A stretch of 64,000 nt of DNA from JAOARY01 sp045345765 (lineage in GTDB: Bacteria > Bacillota > Clostridia > Peptostreptococcales > Peptostreptococcaceae): the NCBI GenBank assembly GCA_045345765.1, contig CP148265.1:1426001-1490000 (forward strand). The letters run 5' to 3'. Of this stretch, positions 7,242 to 16,766 are shown one piece after another (position 1 is the stretch's first letter; every line of letters starts with the position of its first letter). The notes below the pieces were generated by a model. That model did no database searches. It was not told the DNA's origin and saw nothing but the letters and a program-made list of their open reading frames with translations. The position numbers were made by a program, and so were the translations under genes.

Positions 7242-9032
7242 ATGGAAAAAAACCAGAACAAAGATTTAGAAAAAAACGTTTTGAAACCAAGAAAAAAACG
7301 CATAGAAACAACTTCTAAAAAGTCTGGACATAAGATTATGAAAATGGTCTTCGATGTTTTAGATAATTTCTCTAAAAAAGAAGAACCAAAATCAACTCAG
7401 AGAAAAAAGTTTGTACACCACTCTAAAAGTGATTCCATAGATAAAAAATATAAAGATAGACTAAATCCTAAGATTCTAGTTACTATCATTGAAGATAAGA
7501 AAAATGATATAAAATCAACTAGATTAAAAAGAACAAAATCGGTAGAAGAAAGAAGAATGAGTAGGATTAATAAGGAGAATAAAGAAAGTAAATTAACAAA
7601 TATTAAACCTACAAAAGTAAAAACATTACCTTCTAAACAACCTTCTAAAGAAATTGCTTCTAATAATCTTAAAGATAGATTTATAAAATACATAAATCAA
7701 AATAAAAAAATAGCATCGATTGCTTGTATTGCAGTATTAGTTGTTGGTATAGGTGGAACAATGTATATGCAATCAAGAGCTGCTTATGAATTGTACTTAG
7801 GTGAAACGAAGTTAGGTACTATAAAAGATCAGCATATGGTTGATGATATAATAGAAGCTTTGAAGAAAAAAGCACCAGAAGAAATAAAAGATGAAGTTAG
7901 TATAGGTGAAGATATAAATTATAAAAGAGTTTATGTTTCTTCAGATAAAATAACACCAGATTCGCTTCTTAAGACAAAATTAGAAAAATCAATAGAAATA
8001 GCGATTGATTCGAATTTAATATTAATTGATGGAAAAGAGATGTTTGCTCTAAAATCTAAAAAAGAAGTAGATGAACTATTCCAAAAGTTAAAAGAACCAT
8101 ATGAAGCTATTGAAGAAGATAAATCTAAGATAAAAGAAATAGGATTTTTACAAGAGGTTGAAGTAAAGGAAGGTAAAAATGATTTTGCTTTACTAAAGAC
8201 AGTTGATGAAGCTTATGATTTTATCAAAGAAGGCGAAGAAACTACAAAAACATATAAAGTGCAAAAGGGTGATACTGCTTGGGACATCGCACATAAATAT
8301 GAATTAAATGTAGAAGATATTGAAAGCGCAAATCCAAAAAGAGATATAGCAAGACTTCAAATAGGAGATGAAATAAACTTAAATGTTCCAGAGCCATACA
8401 TAAGTGTAAAGGTTGTTGAAGAAGGAATATTTGAAGAAAAGATTCCTTATGAAGTAGCTTACGAAGATACTTCTAATTTATATACAGGAAGCAAGAAAGT
8501 TAAGATTAGTGGTAGCGAAGGGATTAAAGAAGTTAAGGCTGAAATAGTAAAGATAAATGGTATTGTTTCAGATAAAAATATATTAGGTGAAAAAATAGTA
8601 AAAAATCCTGTTAAAAAAGTTGTTCTTAAGGGAACAAAAGCTAGACCTAAAACTATGGCTTATGGTAATTTTGTAAATCCTACTAGAGGTAGAGTTTCAT
8701 CAAGATTCGGTTATAGATGGGGAAGAAAGCATACAGGTGTAGATTTAGCAAATAGTACAGGTACTTCAATAAAAGCCGCAGACGGTGGAAGAGTTACTTT
8801 TGCAGGCTGGAAAAGTGGATATGGAAAGATAGTTATCATCAATCATGAAAATGGTTACCAAACATACTACGCACATTGTAGCAAATTACTTGTATCTAAA
8901 GGCTCAAGAGTATTTAGAGGACAAGAGATTGCTAAAATGGGTAACACAGGAAGATCAACTGGACCACATCTTCATTTTGAAGTTAGAAAAAATGGAGTTC
9001 CACAAAACCCACTTGGTTATGTAAGTTACTAA
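7242..9032 (+). CDS. membrane-anchored LysM-G5-M23 peptidoglycan endopeptidase
   Basis: A 596-residue cell-wall hydrolase. A Lys/Arg-rich cytoplasmic N-terminus of about 155 residues precedes one membrane span (about 158-175), then an extracellular helical part, LysM (about 337-381, TYKVQKGDTAWDIA), a G5 domain (about 385-463), and a C-terminal M23 LytM-type zinc peptidase (about 490-590). Zinc and catalytic residues are visible: H497 and D501 in HTGVD, H545, and H576/H578 in HLHFE. LysM and G5 bind the wall, while M23 cuts peptide cross-links. The long basic cytoplasmic tail is unusual. The gene is followed by a strong terminator and preceded by a WalR-box promoter, which fits WalRK control of wall hydrolases. 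Confidence 0.92.
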   Translation: MEKNQNKDLEKNVLKPRKKRIETTSKKSGHKIMKMVFDVLDNFSKKEEPKSTQRKKFVHHSKSDSIDKKYKDRLNPKILVTIIEDKKNDIKSTRLKRTKSVEERRMSRINKENKESKLTNIKPTKVKTLPSKQPSKEIASNNLKDRFIKYINQNKKIASIACIAVLVVGIGGTMYMQSRAAYELYLGETKLGTIKDQHMVDDIIEALKKKAPEEIKDEVSIGEDINYKRVYVSSDKITPDSLLKTKLEKSIEIAIDSNLILIDGKEMFALKSKKEVDELFQKLKEPYEAIEEDKSKIKEIGFLQEVEVKEGKNDFALLKTVDEAYDFIKEGEETTKTYKVQKGDTAWDIAHKYELNVEDIESANPKRDIARLQIGDEINLNVPEPYISVKVVEEGIFEEKIPYEVAYEDTSNLYTGSKKVKISGSEGIKEVKAEIVKINGIVSDKNILGEKIVKNPVKKVVLKGTKARPKTMAYGNFVNPTRGRVSSRFGYRWGRKHTGVDLANSTGTSIKAADGGRVTFAGWKSGYGKIVIINHENGYQTYYAHCSKLLVSKGSRVFRGQEIAKMGNTGRSTGPHLHFEVRKNGVPQNPLGYVSY

Positions 9033-9040
9033 ATAATAAA

Positions 9041-9067
9041 AACAGATTCTTTGGAATCTGTTTTTTT
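9041..9067 (+). terminator. terminator of M23 peptidase gene
   Basis: A 9-bp stem (AACAGATTC with GAATCTGTT), 4-base loop and a run of T. Confidence 0.9.
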
Positions 9068-9235
9068 ATTTTTTAAAAAGAAAAATATAATACTCACAAT
9101 AACATCCGAGTGTATTTAAAATTAAATCATCAATATCAAACATGCGGCATGAGAAAAGACTTATTAATTGTCCTAGTTCTATAAATAAAAAAATAAAAAA
9201 TTATCTTATTAGTAAAAAAACAAAAAGATGATTTT
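9066..9235 (-). pseudogene. C-terminal remnant of a VanZ-like gene
   Basis: Reading the minus strand gives FIELGQLISLFSCRMFDIDD followed by LILNTLGCYCEYYIFLFKK and a stop at 9068-9066. This matches the C-terminal VanZ signature of the intact gene at 4192-4734 (FELLQLIGFFSYSMFD, then LILNTIGC). Upstream the frame is interrupted by TAA near 9215-9213, and no start or N-terminal part remains. It is a truncated, decayed copy. Its boundary at about 9235 is approximate. Confidence 0.65.
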
Positions 9236-9404
9236 TTGTTTTTTTTGTTATATACTAAAGGTTGAACCATGTTAAGTGGAATTTATGGTTTTATAATGAA
9301 AATGAAATTTATAAGTAATATAAATATAATTTAGTGGTAGAAGATATATGTAAAATATATCTATGATTTTAGTTAAAAGAAATGTCTTGAGAGGAGAGAT
9401 TTTG

Positions 9405-10109
9405 ATGAATGAAAAAATCCTTGTAGTGGATGACGAAAAACCAATAGCGGATATACTTAAATACAACCTTAAAAAAGAAGGTTACGAAATAGAAGTAGCA
9501 AACGATGGGCAAGAAGCAATTCTTAAAGCCTATGAATATGAGCCAGACCTTATCTTACTTGATATAATGCTTCCAAAATACGATGGTTTTGAAGTATGTA
9601 AGAAAGTAAGAGAGAAATATTCAATGCCAATAATAATGGTAACTGCAAAAGAAGAAGAAGTTGATAAAGTATTAGGACTAGAACTTGGAGCAGATGATTA
9701 CATAACAAAACCATTTGGTATGAGAGAATTAATTGCTAGAGTTAAGGCAAATCTAAGAAGAAGAGTTGCAGTAAAAGAAGAAGTTAAAATAGAACCAAAA
9801 GATGAAAATAAAATAATGGCAGGAAATCTTATTATAGACCTTATGAAATATGAAGTTAAAAAGGGAGATGAAACTGTAGAACTTACTGTTAGAGAATTTG
9901 AACTTCTAAAATTCTTAGCTGATAAAATGAACCAAGTTTTTTCAAGAGAACAATTATTAGAAAGAGTTTGGGGTTACGAATACTATGGGGACATTAGAAC
10001 TGTAGATGTAACAGTTAGAAGACTTAGAGAAAAAGTTGAGGATGACTCATCAAAACCTACTCATATAATCACAAAAAGAGGGGTAGGATATTACTTTAGA
10101 GGTGAATAA
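9405..10109 (+). CDS. walR: response regulator WalR (YycF)
   Basis: OmpR-family response regulator, 234 residues, with receiver acid pocket D9-D10, phosphoacceptor D53 (LILLDIMLP), conserved T and K (VTAKEEE and TKPFG), and a C-terminal winged helix (TVREFELLKFLA, then DVTVRRLREK). The order walR-walK-...-yycH-yycI identifies it as WalR/YycF, the essential regulator of cell-wall metabolism in Firmicutes. The start is the ATG at 9405, with GAGAGGAGAG upstream; an in-frame ATG 14 codons earlier lacks a ribosome site. It overlaps or abuts walK. Confidence 0.93.
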   Translation: MNEKILVVDDEKPIADILKYNLKKEGYEIEVANDGQEAILKAYEYEPDLILLDIMLPKYDGFEVCKKVREKYSMPIIMVTAKEEEVDKVLGLELGADDYITKPFGMRELIARVKANLRRRVAVKEEVKIEPKDENKIMAGNLIIDLMKYEVKKGDETVELTVREFELLKFLADKMNQVFSREQLLERVWGYEYYGDIRTVDVTVRRLREKVEDDSSKPTHIITKRGVGYYFRGE

Positions 10110-10110
10110 T

Positions 10111-11895
10111 TTGTTTAAGAGCAGTATAAGATGGAAGTTTATATCAGTATATTTCTTACTTGTTTTTGTTGCTATGATTATAGTTGGTGTATTTATAACG
10201 AAACAGTTTGAATCATACTACTTAAATAGAAGTACATTAGAATTAAAAGCAATTTCTCAAAATTCAATAAAAGGGTTTTTGCCAGAAAACAACATGTATG
10301 AAAATCGTGAAAAAATTCAAACGAATTTATCAAAAATACCACTTCAAATAGGGTATGAAGCATTTATAATAGATCCAAATAGGGATTATGAGATAATTGC
10401 ATCAACAAATAATAGTTTTATAAATAAAAATGCTATAAAAGACTTAAATGAAATAGCAATATTAAAAAGCGCAAATAATCAAATTTTTGAAGATGATATA
10501 ACTGATAAAAAAGATAATAATATAAGAGTTAAACATATGGCCATACCGTATGTAAATAAATCTAATGAAGTCATTGGTATTATATATACCAAAGCAAATC
10601 TTACAGATATATATAATATATTAGAAAGTTCAAGAGCGATATTTTTAAAAGGTACATTAGTTGCTCTATTTATAACTATAATACTTGGTTTTGTAATGTC
10701 TACATCAATTACAAAGCCGATAAATGAAGTTACAAAAATAGCTGAAAAAATGGCTAAAGGTGATTTTGACCAGAGGGTTAATGTGAATTCTAATGATGAA
10801 ATAGGTCAACTTGCTGATATGTTTAATATACTAACATCAAAATTAAAATTAACCTTAGATGAAATATCTTCAGAGAAGGAAAAATTAGATGTAATAATAA
10901 GCAATATGGCTGATGGTCTTATAGCAGTTGATGATGATTCAAATATAATTCATTATAATCCTAGTTTTTTAAGGATGTTGAATTTAAAAGAAGAACATAT
11001 GCAACTTGATTATGATAAACTCATGCTAAAATTCAGTGATAAATTAACATATAAATCAGTAAAAGAATTAAATACGCATAAAGGTAGTGGGATTATTGAA
11101 TTCAAAAGTGGTAAAGCATTAAAAGCAACATATACAACTCTTAGAAAAGGAGAAAAGGAAGCTTCTGGGCTTGTACTTGTGCTCCAAGATATTACTGAAA
11201 ATAGAAGACTGGAACTTATGAGAAGAGAATTTGTTGCCAATGTATCTCATGAACTTAAAACACCAATAACAACAATAAAGAGTTATACAGAGACACTACT
11301 AGATGGTGCTTTAGAGGAAGAAGAATTAGCTAAGAATTTCTTAAATGTTATAAATGGTGAATCAGATAGAATGGCAAGACTTGTAAGAGATTTGTTGCAA
11401 CTTTCTCATATGGATAATAAAAAACTTAATTGGAAATTTGAAAGAGTTAATTTGCATCATATTGTAATTGATGTATTAAAGAAATTAGATCTTAAAATAA
11501 AGGAAAAAAATCAACAATTAGAATATGAATATACTAAAAAAATGGTATATGTAAATGGAGATAAGGATAAATTAGAACAAGTTGTATTAAATTTAGTCAC
11601 AAATGCTATAAAGTACACCCCGAAAAATGGCGAAATAAATTTAAAGCTATATACTAAGAATTCAAAGGGAATTTTTGCAGTAAAAGATAATGGTATGGGT
11701 ATACCAAAAGAATCATTAGGAAGAATTTTTGAAAGATTCTACAGAGTTGATAAAGCTAGGTCAAGAGATTTAGGTGGTACTGGTCTTGGACTTTCAATCG
11801 TTAAACATATAATAGATGAACATAAAGGAAAAATAGCTGTTAGGAGTAAAGTTTCAGAAGGTAGTGAATTTAAAATTTTTCTTCCTACAGTATAG
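10111..11895 (+). CDS. walK: sensor histidine kinase WalK (YycG)
   Basis: Membrane sensor kinase partner of WalR. An N-terminal span (about residues 10-30), an extracellular sensor domain of about 140 residues, a second span (about 180-200), HAMP (SITKPINEVTKIAEKMAKGD), PAS (DGLIAVDDDSNIIHYNPSF), HisKA with phospho-acceptor His380 in SHELKTP, and HATPase_c with N-box LVTNAIKY and G-boxes DNGMGI and GTGLGLSI. I place the start at a TTG (MFKSSIRWKF) with AGAGGTG 6 bases upstream; a GTG 9 bases earlier overlaps the walR stop and sits on the Shine-Dalgarno itself. Domain order and length match WalK. Confidence 0.93.
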   Translation: MFKSSIRWKFISVYFLLVFVAMIIVGVFITKQFESYYLNRSTLELKAISQNSIKGFLPENNMYENREKIQTNLSKIPLQIGYEAFIIDPNRDYEIIASTNNSFINKNAIKDLNEIAILKSANNQIFEDDITDKKDNNIRVKHMAIPYVNKSNEVIGIIYTKANLTDIYNILESSRAIFLKGTLVALFITIILGFVMSTSITKPINEVTKIAEKMAKGDFDQRVNVNSNDEIGQLADMFNILTSKLKLTLDEISSEKEKLDVIISNMADGLIAVDDDSNIIHYNPSFLRMLNLKEEHMQLDYDKLMLKFSDKLTYKSVKELNTHKGSGIIEFKSGKALKATYTTLRKGEKEASGLVLVLQDITENRRLELMRREFVANVSHELKTPITTIKSYTETLLDGALEEEELAKNFLNVINGESDRMARLVRDLLQLSHMDNKKLNWKFERVNLHHIVIDVLKKLDLKIKEKNQQLEYEYTKKMVYVNGDKDKLEQVVLNLVTNAIKYTPKNGEINLKLYTKNSKGIFAVKDNGMGIPKESLGRIFERFYRVDKARSRDLGGTGLGLSIVKHIIDEHKGKIAVRSKVSEGSEFKIFLPTV

Positions 11896-11967
11896 TTAAA
11901 ATCTTATTTTAAAGACTTAAAATAAAAATTAAAATAAAATATTAACGTAAAATCAACTTAAAATCTT

Positions 11968-12000
11968 TGTAATGATACTGTAATATAAAAAGTGTATAAT
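11968..12000 (+). promoter_or_regulatory. WalR box and -10 element upstream of the third wal-operon gene
   Basis: TGTAAT-GATAC-TGTAAT at 11968-11984 matches the WalR consensus TGTWAH-N5-TGTWAH exactly. A TATAAT follows at 11995-12000. It lies in the 177-base gap between walK and the next gene, so it may form an internal, WalR-controlled promoter for the rest of the operon. Confidence 0.7.
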
Positions 12001-12072
12001 TTATATATAATATAACTTAAGATAGTATAATTTTTTATAATATATATTTAAAATATAAAGGAGGGCAGAATT

Positions 12073-12816
12073 ATGAAAAAATATATGATTACTATGATGA
12101 GTTTAATAATGCTAATATCTATGTACAGTCTGTCCTGCGCAGAAGAGGTTATTGGAGATAGTGTTGTTAATTTAAAAGATTTTATTGAGATTAAGAATAT
12201 GGATGATTCATTAATTATCGAAAACATTAATATTGAAGAAGATAAGACTAAAGAAGATAATAAGTCAAATTTCGACAACAAAAAAGATAATGGAGAATCA
12301 AAAGATAAAGAAGACAAAGAAGATAAAGAAAAGAAAGATAAAGTTCTTTTTAAATTAATAAATCCAGGGAAAAAGAATATAGTTACTTCAAATTCAATGT
12401 TATTAATATCTGGTCAAGGATCTAAAGATGTTAATATGACGATAACTGTTAAATCGAAAAAACTTGTATTTAAAAAAGAATTTAAAATAAGTTCTACAGG
12501 TAGATTTGCTCAGGAAGTTAAGCTTTTTGAAGGTGATAATAAAATTACAATAGAAGGAAAGCTTGATAAGGATGAACAAAGTGTAGATTTAAAAGCTAAA
12601 TACAATATTGAAGATGAAGAAAAAGCTAAAAAGGCAATAGATGAATTAAAAAACAAGAATATAAATGAGCTTTTAGAAAGTAATTCAGATAATGTTAAAA
12701 ATTCAAATACTAATAAAGCAAAAGACAAGAATTTAAAAACAGAAAATAAAGAGATTGAAGAGTCTAAGTTAGAATCGGATTTAGATGAAAATATAATAGA
12801 CTTGCTTGTTAATTAG
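12073..12816 (+). CDS. exported protein in the wal operon
   Basis: A 247-residue protein with a signal peptide (MITMMSLIMLISMYSLSCA). An acidic, Lys-rich linker follows, then a small beta-sandwich-like domain (about residues 95-175: INPGKKNIVTSNSMLLISGQ, then ITIEGK) reminiscent of the glucodextranase-B/bacterial Ig-like folds, and a charged helical tail. The family call is tentative. Its place between walK and yycH is not part of the usual walRKHIJ order, and it has its own WalR-box promoter, so it is probably a wall- or envelope-associated WalR target. The start has GGAGGGCAG upstream. Confidence 0.7.
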   Translation: MKKYMITMMSLIMLISMYSLSCAEEVIGDSVVNLKDFIEIKNMDDSLIIENINIEEDKTKEDNKSNFDNKKDNGESKDKEDKEDKEKKDKVLFKLINPGKKNIVTSNSMLLISGQGSKDVNMTITVKSKKLVFKKEFKISSTGRFAQEVKLFEGDNKITIEGKLDKDEQSVDLKAKYNIEDEEKAKKAIDELKNKNINELLESNSDNVKNSNTNKAKDKNLKTENKEIEESKLESDLDENIIDLLVN

Positions 12817-12842
12817 GAAGCAGAATGTGGAGTTGTTTTTAG

Positions 12843-14273
12843 ATGAATAAGCTAAAACAAATAAATAATAAGGAAAAACTAAAGACCATTTTATTGGTCT
12901 TTCTGTTTTTTAGTAATTTATTTTTTTTATTTTTTAATTTTAACCTTATAAATTTGGATAATTTACGTATGGGAAAATTAAATGATGAGGAACTAAATAG
13001 TTTGACAAGAATTGCTGTAAAAAATACTGTAAAACCAAGTAAAACATTTGTGCATTTTGGTGGTGGAGCAGGTAATCATACTGTTATATTTGAAGAAAGC
13101 TATGATTTATATAATGATTTAAAACCTGTTATAAAAAAGAGCTTCTCAAAAGAGTTAAATATAGAAGAAATTGATTATGAAGAATATTTACTAAAGAAAG
13201 ATAAAAGAAGTATAGAATTTCAATTTAAAGGTGGTCTTTCTAATGAATTTTTTGAACTATCTTTGGGTTTAGAAGATAGTAATATTTCGGATTTAGAAGA
13301 TGTAACACAGATTGTAATACCTGTTTTGGATGATGATAGAATATATATTGAAACTAATGAATCAAGATACTACTCTATTAAATCTATTTCAGAAAAAGAA
13401 AGAGAGATATTAGCAAGTAAAAGAGTTGTTATTGAAAACTCTTATTATGAAAGATATTATAGTATAAAATCTTTATATAATATAAATAATGATTTATTAA
13501 TAAGTATAGATAATCCTAAGAAGCTACCATTTTTGACTTCAAAACCAATAAAAGATTTTGATAAAGAAGAGAATATTATGTTTCTAGCCCAAAAGTTCTT
13601 GGGAAGTAATTTGGATTTTGCAAAGAGAATAGAAGAAACTAGTGGTGCTAGTAGCTTTATTTATGGTCTTGGAGAAAAGACTTTGAGAGTTAGTGTTAGT
13701 GGAGATATTGAATATAAAAATGAAAGCATTCAAGGTCATAATAAAAATTTAAAAGAGGCTTATAATTCATCTATAAACTGGATTAATAAATTGAATATTG
13801 ATTACAGTAATTTATACATCAGAGATTATGAAGAAATAAGTATAAATAATAATAAATTATATAAATTTGCTTTTGATTATAAATTAAATGGATATAATGT
13901 CAAAACTAAAGAGGTTGATTATGCACTTGAAATAGCAGCAACTAAAGATGATGTCTATATATTTAAATCACATATAAAAACTACAGGTAGAGTTATTCAT
14001 ACAAGTAGTGAAAATGAAGAAGATAATCAAATGCTTAATTTGGATATGGTGCTTAGTAAAAATTTAGATTTCATAAAATCAGTTCAGGGTTATCTAGGTT
14101 TTAAAGATGAAGAAGCCTCTACGTATATGTTTGGAAGTCTAAAAGAAGTAAATATGATATATTTAAAAAATACAAATGATATTTATTTTCCATGTTGGTA
14201 TATCGAAATAGATGATACCTATTATATTTTTAATATTTACACAGGGGGCGATTTAAAACATGGAAAACTCTAG
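12843..14273 (+). CDS. yycH: YycH family regulatory protein (WalH)
   Basis: A 476-residue protein with one N-terminal membrane span (TILLVFLFFSNLFFLFFNF) and a large extracytoplasmic domain. In Bacillus, YycH sits outside the membrane and modulates WalK together with YycI. The assignment rests on operon position after walRK, topology, length and the following YycI-like gene; sequence similarity is low, as is usual for this family. It overlaps yycI by 14 bases. GTGGAG 10 bases upstream serves as ribosome site. Confidence 0.85.
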   Translation: MNKLKQINNKEKLKTILLVFLFFSNLFFLFFNFNLINLDNLRMGKLNDEELNSLTRIAVKNTVKPSKTFVHFGGGAGNHTVIFEESYDLYNDLKPVIKKSFSKELNIEEIDYEEYLLKKDKRSIEFQFKGGLSNEFFELSLGLEDSNISDLEDVTQIVIPVLDDDRIYIETNESRYYSIKSISEKEREILASKRVVIENSYYERYYSIKSLYNINNDLLISIDNPKKLPFLTSKPIKDFDKEENIMFLAQKFLGSNLDFAKRIEETSGASSFIYGLGEKTLRVSVSGDIEYKNESIQGHNKNLKEAYNSSINWINKLNIDYSNLYIRDYEEISINNNKLYKFAFDYKLNGYNVKTKEVDYALEIAATKDDVYIFKSHIKTTGRVIHTSSENEEDNQMLNLDMVLSKNLDFIKSVQGYLGFKDEEASTYMFGSLKEVNMIYLKNTNDIYFPCWYIEIDDTYYIFNIYTGGDLKHGKL

Positions 14274-15048
14274 AGTAAAAACAATACTTATAATAGCGTT
14301 ATTTATATCCAATGTACTTTTGATTTTTGATGCATATAAAAAGATGAATTATAATTTTGATGATTATAATTCACAAAAAAAATATCAAGTTGAGATAAGA
14401 AATATATTGGATAAAAAAAATATATATTTTGATAAAGAATTTGAATATTTCAATAAAGATATTGGAACAATTTCACTTACTCATTATAAATATAGCCAAG
14501 ATGTTGTCGATAGCTTATTTGCAGAGGATGATGGGATTGTTAATATTGAGAATGATAAAAAACGACTTAAATATGAAGGTTATTTGGATTTAAAAGAATT
14601 TAATGAAAATGAAGTTGTATCAAAGATAGAGATTTTTTTAGATAAGTTTTCATCAAGCAATGAAAGATATCTTAAAACAATAAATTATAGTGATGAACTT
14701 ATAACTCTTAGTTATTCTCAAAAGTATGAGGATTTATATTTAGATGGTGGATATATGAGCTTTTCGGTAAGAAAAGATGGTAATTTTACTATGAAAAGAG
14801 AATGGCTTAAAGTTATAGAAAAAGGAGATAAGACTAAAAAACCTATAAGTAGTGTAATAGCTACATTAAGAGCATTAGATCAAATAGAATCAGATTCTAA
14901 AATAATTGATATAAGTTTGGGTTATTATATTGATTTAGATGAAATGCTAAAGGTTCAAAGGTCAACTGCATTTCCTCATTGGAAAATAAGTTATATAACA
15001 AAAGACAATGTCGAAGAAGATATTTATATAGAAGCTTTAGAATTATAA
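14260..15048 (+). CDS. yycI: YycI family regulatory protein (WalI)
   Basis: A 262-residue protein with an N-terminal membrane anchor (TILIIALFISNVLLIFDAY) and an extracytoplasmic domain with the YycI-like end (STAFPHWKISY). It is the usual partner of YycH in controlling WalK. It starts inside the end of yycH, with GGGGG about 10 bases upstream of the ATG, which implies translational coupling. A strong bidirectional terminator closes the operon. yycJ/walJ is not encoded next to it here. Confidence 0.87.
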   Translation: MENSRVKTILIIALFISNVLLIFDAYKKMNYNFDDYNSQKKYQVEIRNILDKKNIYFDKEFEYFNKDIGTISLTHYKYSQDVVDSLFAEDDGIVNIENDKKRLKYEGYLDLKEFNENEVVSKIEIFLDKFSSSNERYLKTINYSDELITLSYSQKYEDLYLDGGYMSFSVRKDGNFTMKREWLKVIEKGDKTKKPISSVIATLRALDQIESDSKIIDISLGYYIDLDEMLKVQRSTAFPHWKISYITKDNVEEDIYIEALEL

Positions 15049-15055
15049 AAAAGAG

Positions 15056-15101
15056 GCTGTAGCATTAACATAAAAAATTATGTTGATGCTACAGCATTTT
15101 T
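15056..15101. terminator. bidirectional terminator
   Basis: An 18-bp nearly perfect stem (GCTGTAGCAT... with ...ATGCTACAGC) between convergent yycI and the 410-residue protein gene, flanked by A and T runs. Confidence 0.9.
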
Positions 15102-16333
15102 TATTGTGGTATTAAAGTTGATAACTTAATTACATTATTTTGTATTTCTTCTTGAAGCATAATAAAATCATTTATAGTTGCATTTGCTAAGTCTAGTTTA
15201 TTATTTGGATTAGGACTTTCTATAGTTATTTTTTCGTCTAAAGCAAATACATTAAAAATATTAGTAAATGTCATATCAGCAGTACCACCTGATTCAGGGA
15301 ATATATGATTGACATGTGATTTTATAAGTATTTGTCTGAATTTATTATCTGAATCAATTCTGTAATTTGTAACTAAATCCATTTTCTGATTCATTCCTAA
15401 TTTAGTATTGTCTGAAGGATTAATTAATTCATCAAAGAATTCATCTATTTCAGTTCTTGTTTCGTTTGTATCAAATTTATAATCAGCAGGAATTTCTAAA
15501 ATTTTATCATCACCATTAGCTCTAGCTATTTCAAGGAATTCTTCTCCTTTAGATATTATAAATTCTTTTACATCAGGGTCATTTTTTAATTTATTCATTA
15601 ATTTCTCATTATAACCCTCATCCTTTCTAGCATTTGTAGTTAATGTATATTCAACTGTATCATATTTTTTTGAATCAAAATTAACAATATGATTTTTATT
15701 TGTAATTTTTATATTGTTTTTAAATTCATTTTTATAAAAATCACTATAAGTCTTTTCTATTTTTGCAAAAGAAGAAGAGTTTTCTAAGTTGAATAGCTTA
15801 GCATAATCTTTTATATGAAGTTGTGGTAACTGATATTGTTTAGATAATTTGGCGTAATCATCCCATTTAAAATAAAGAGTCTTTGAACTAAGTTGAGGAA
15901 TGTATATTTGTATACATTCAGAATCAGTATAGATATTAAAGTCAACATTCACATCTTTTTTAGTTATCCCAAAATTAAAGAAGTATTTTTTATTGTCTTT
16001 ATCCATCTTCAGAGCATAATTTAAAGATGCATCATCAAGTATTGCTCTAGCTTCATTAATCTCAGCGATATCTTTTTCACTTAAATTTTCGAATTTTAAA
16101 TCTGATGAAATTTTTCCTGATATATCTAAAGTTTTTGCTTTGGAAAGTGATTTATTAGCTTTAAATACAGCATCATGAGCCTCAATTCCCTTCTTTCCAT
16201 TACCATTTAAAATAAAGAATCCCACAGCACCAATAACTAATATTAATGCAATTACACCAAGCATTTTGAAATTAGACTTAGGAGGTGTATTATTTGATTG
16301 TTCAGTATTCAAATTATTTTCATTTGTAGACAT
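15101..16333 (-). CDS. membrane-anchored protein, paralogue A
   Basis: A 410-residue protein with a polar cytoplasmic start (MSTNENNLNTEQ), one span (MLGVIALILVIGAVGFFIL) and a long extracytoplasmic domain. It is a clear paralogue of the next minus-strand gene: both contain KMDKDNKKYF, SSKTLYFKWDDY and SKGE(D/E)FL motifs in the same order. No family with a known function was recognised. The repeated pattern of beta-strand-like segments recalls LppX/LolA-type lipoprotein folds, which is a guess. The start is preceded by GAAAGGG. Confidence 0.7.
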   Translation of the reverse strand: MSTNENNLNTEQSNNTPPKSNFKMLGVIALILVIGAVGFFILNGNGKKGIEAHDAVFKANKSLSKAKTLDISGKISSDLKFENLSEKDIAEINEARAILDDASLNYALKMDKDNKKYFFNFGITKKDVNVDFNIYTDSECIQIYIPQLSSKTLYFKWDDYAKLSKQYQLPQLHIKDYAKLFNLENSSSFAKIEKTYSDFYKNEFKNNIKITNKNHIVNFDSKKYDTVEYTLTTNARKDEGYNEKLMNKLKNDPDVKEFIISKGEEFLEIARANGDDKILEIPADYKFDTNETRTEIDEFFDELINPSDNTKLGMNQKMDLVTNYRIDSDNKFRQILIKSHVNHIFPESGGTADMTFTNIFNVFALDEKITIESPNPNNKLDLANATINDFIMLQEEIQNNVIKLSTLIPQ

Positions 16334-16654
16334 ATTACCAACCCTTTCGATTATTGTATATATTTTTATTAGAATAAATTATTTTTTACATAATATATAA
16401 ATCGTGTATTTATATAAAAAAATAACTATCCAAAATGATTATATATAAAATAAATTCAAAAAAATATGGGAAAATATATTTATTTTTAATAAATTTTAAA
16501 ATAATTTTATAATAAACATATAAAAAATAAATATTTCTAATAGTGAAAAAATATATATAATTTAGCATCATATAAAAAAAATAATATTATTAACTATTCG
16601 TATTCGAATGATAAATAAGTTAAAAATTTTAAATATATTGTATTTGACAAATAA
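16334..16654. other. AT-rich intergenic region
   Basis: About 320 bases with no supported ORF. It should contain the minus-strand promoter of paralogue A, but I see no convincing -35/-10 pair. Confidence 0.5.
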
Positions 16655-16732
16655 AAAAGATTATCTAAAAACTTTTTTAAAATAATCTTGATACAGGATA
16701 TATTTTAATTTTGAGTTTTTAGATAATCTTTT
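16655..16732 (-). terminator. overlapping hairpins downstream of paralogue B
   Basis: A 19-base inverted repeat (16655-16673 with 16714-16732) with a 40-base loop. A third arm, ATAATCTT at 16682-16689, can pair with 16658-16665 to form a compact hairpin that on the minus strand ends in a T run. Two mutually exclusive foldings are thus possible. The simplest reading is a terminator for the gene ending at 16767. Confidence 0.6.
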
Positions 16733-16766
16733 CTTATATTTATCGTTTTTATTTATTAATTATTAC

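Noticed and set aside
7046..7303. 85-codon minus-strand frame over the dnaD/M23 intergenic region
   Set aside because: It overlaps the WalR-box promoter and the start of the M23 gene, and has no ribosome site; the product is a run of aromatic residues from AT-rich DNA.
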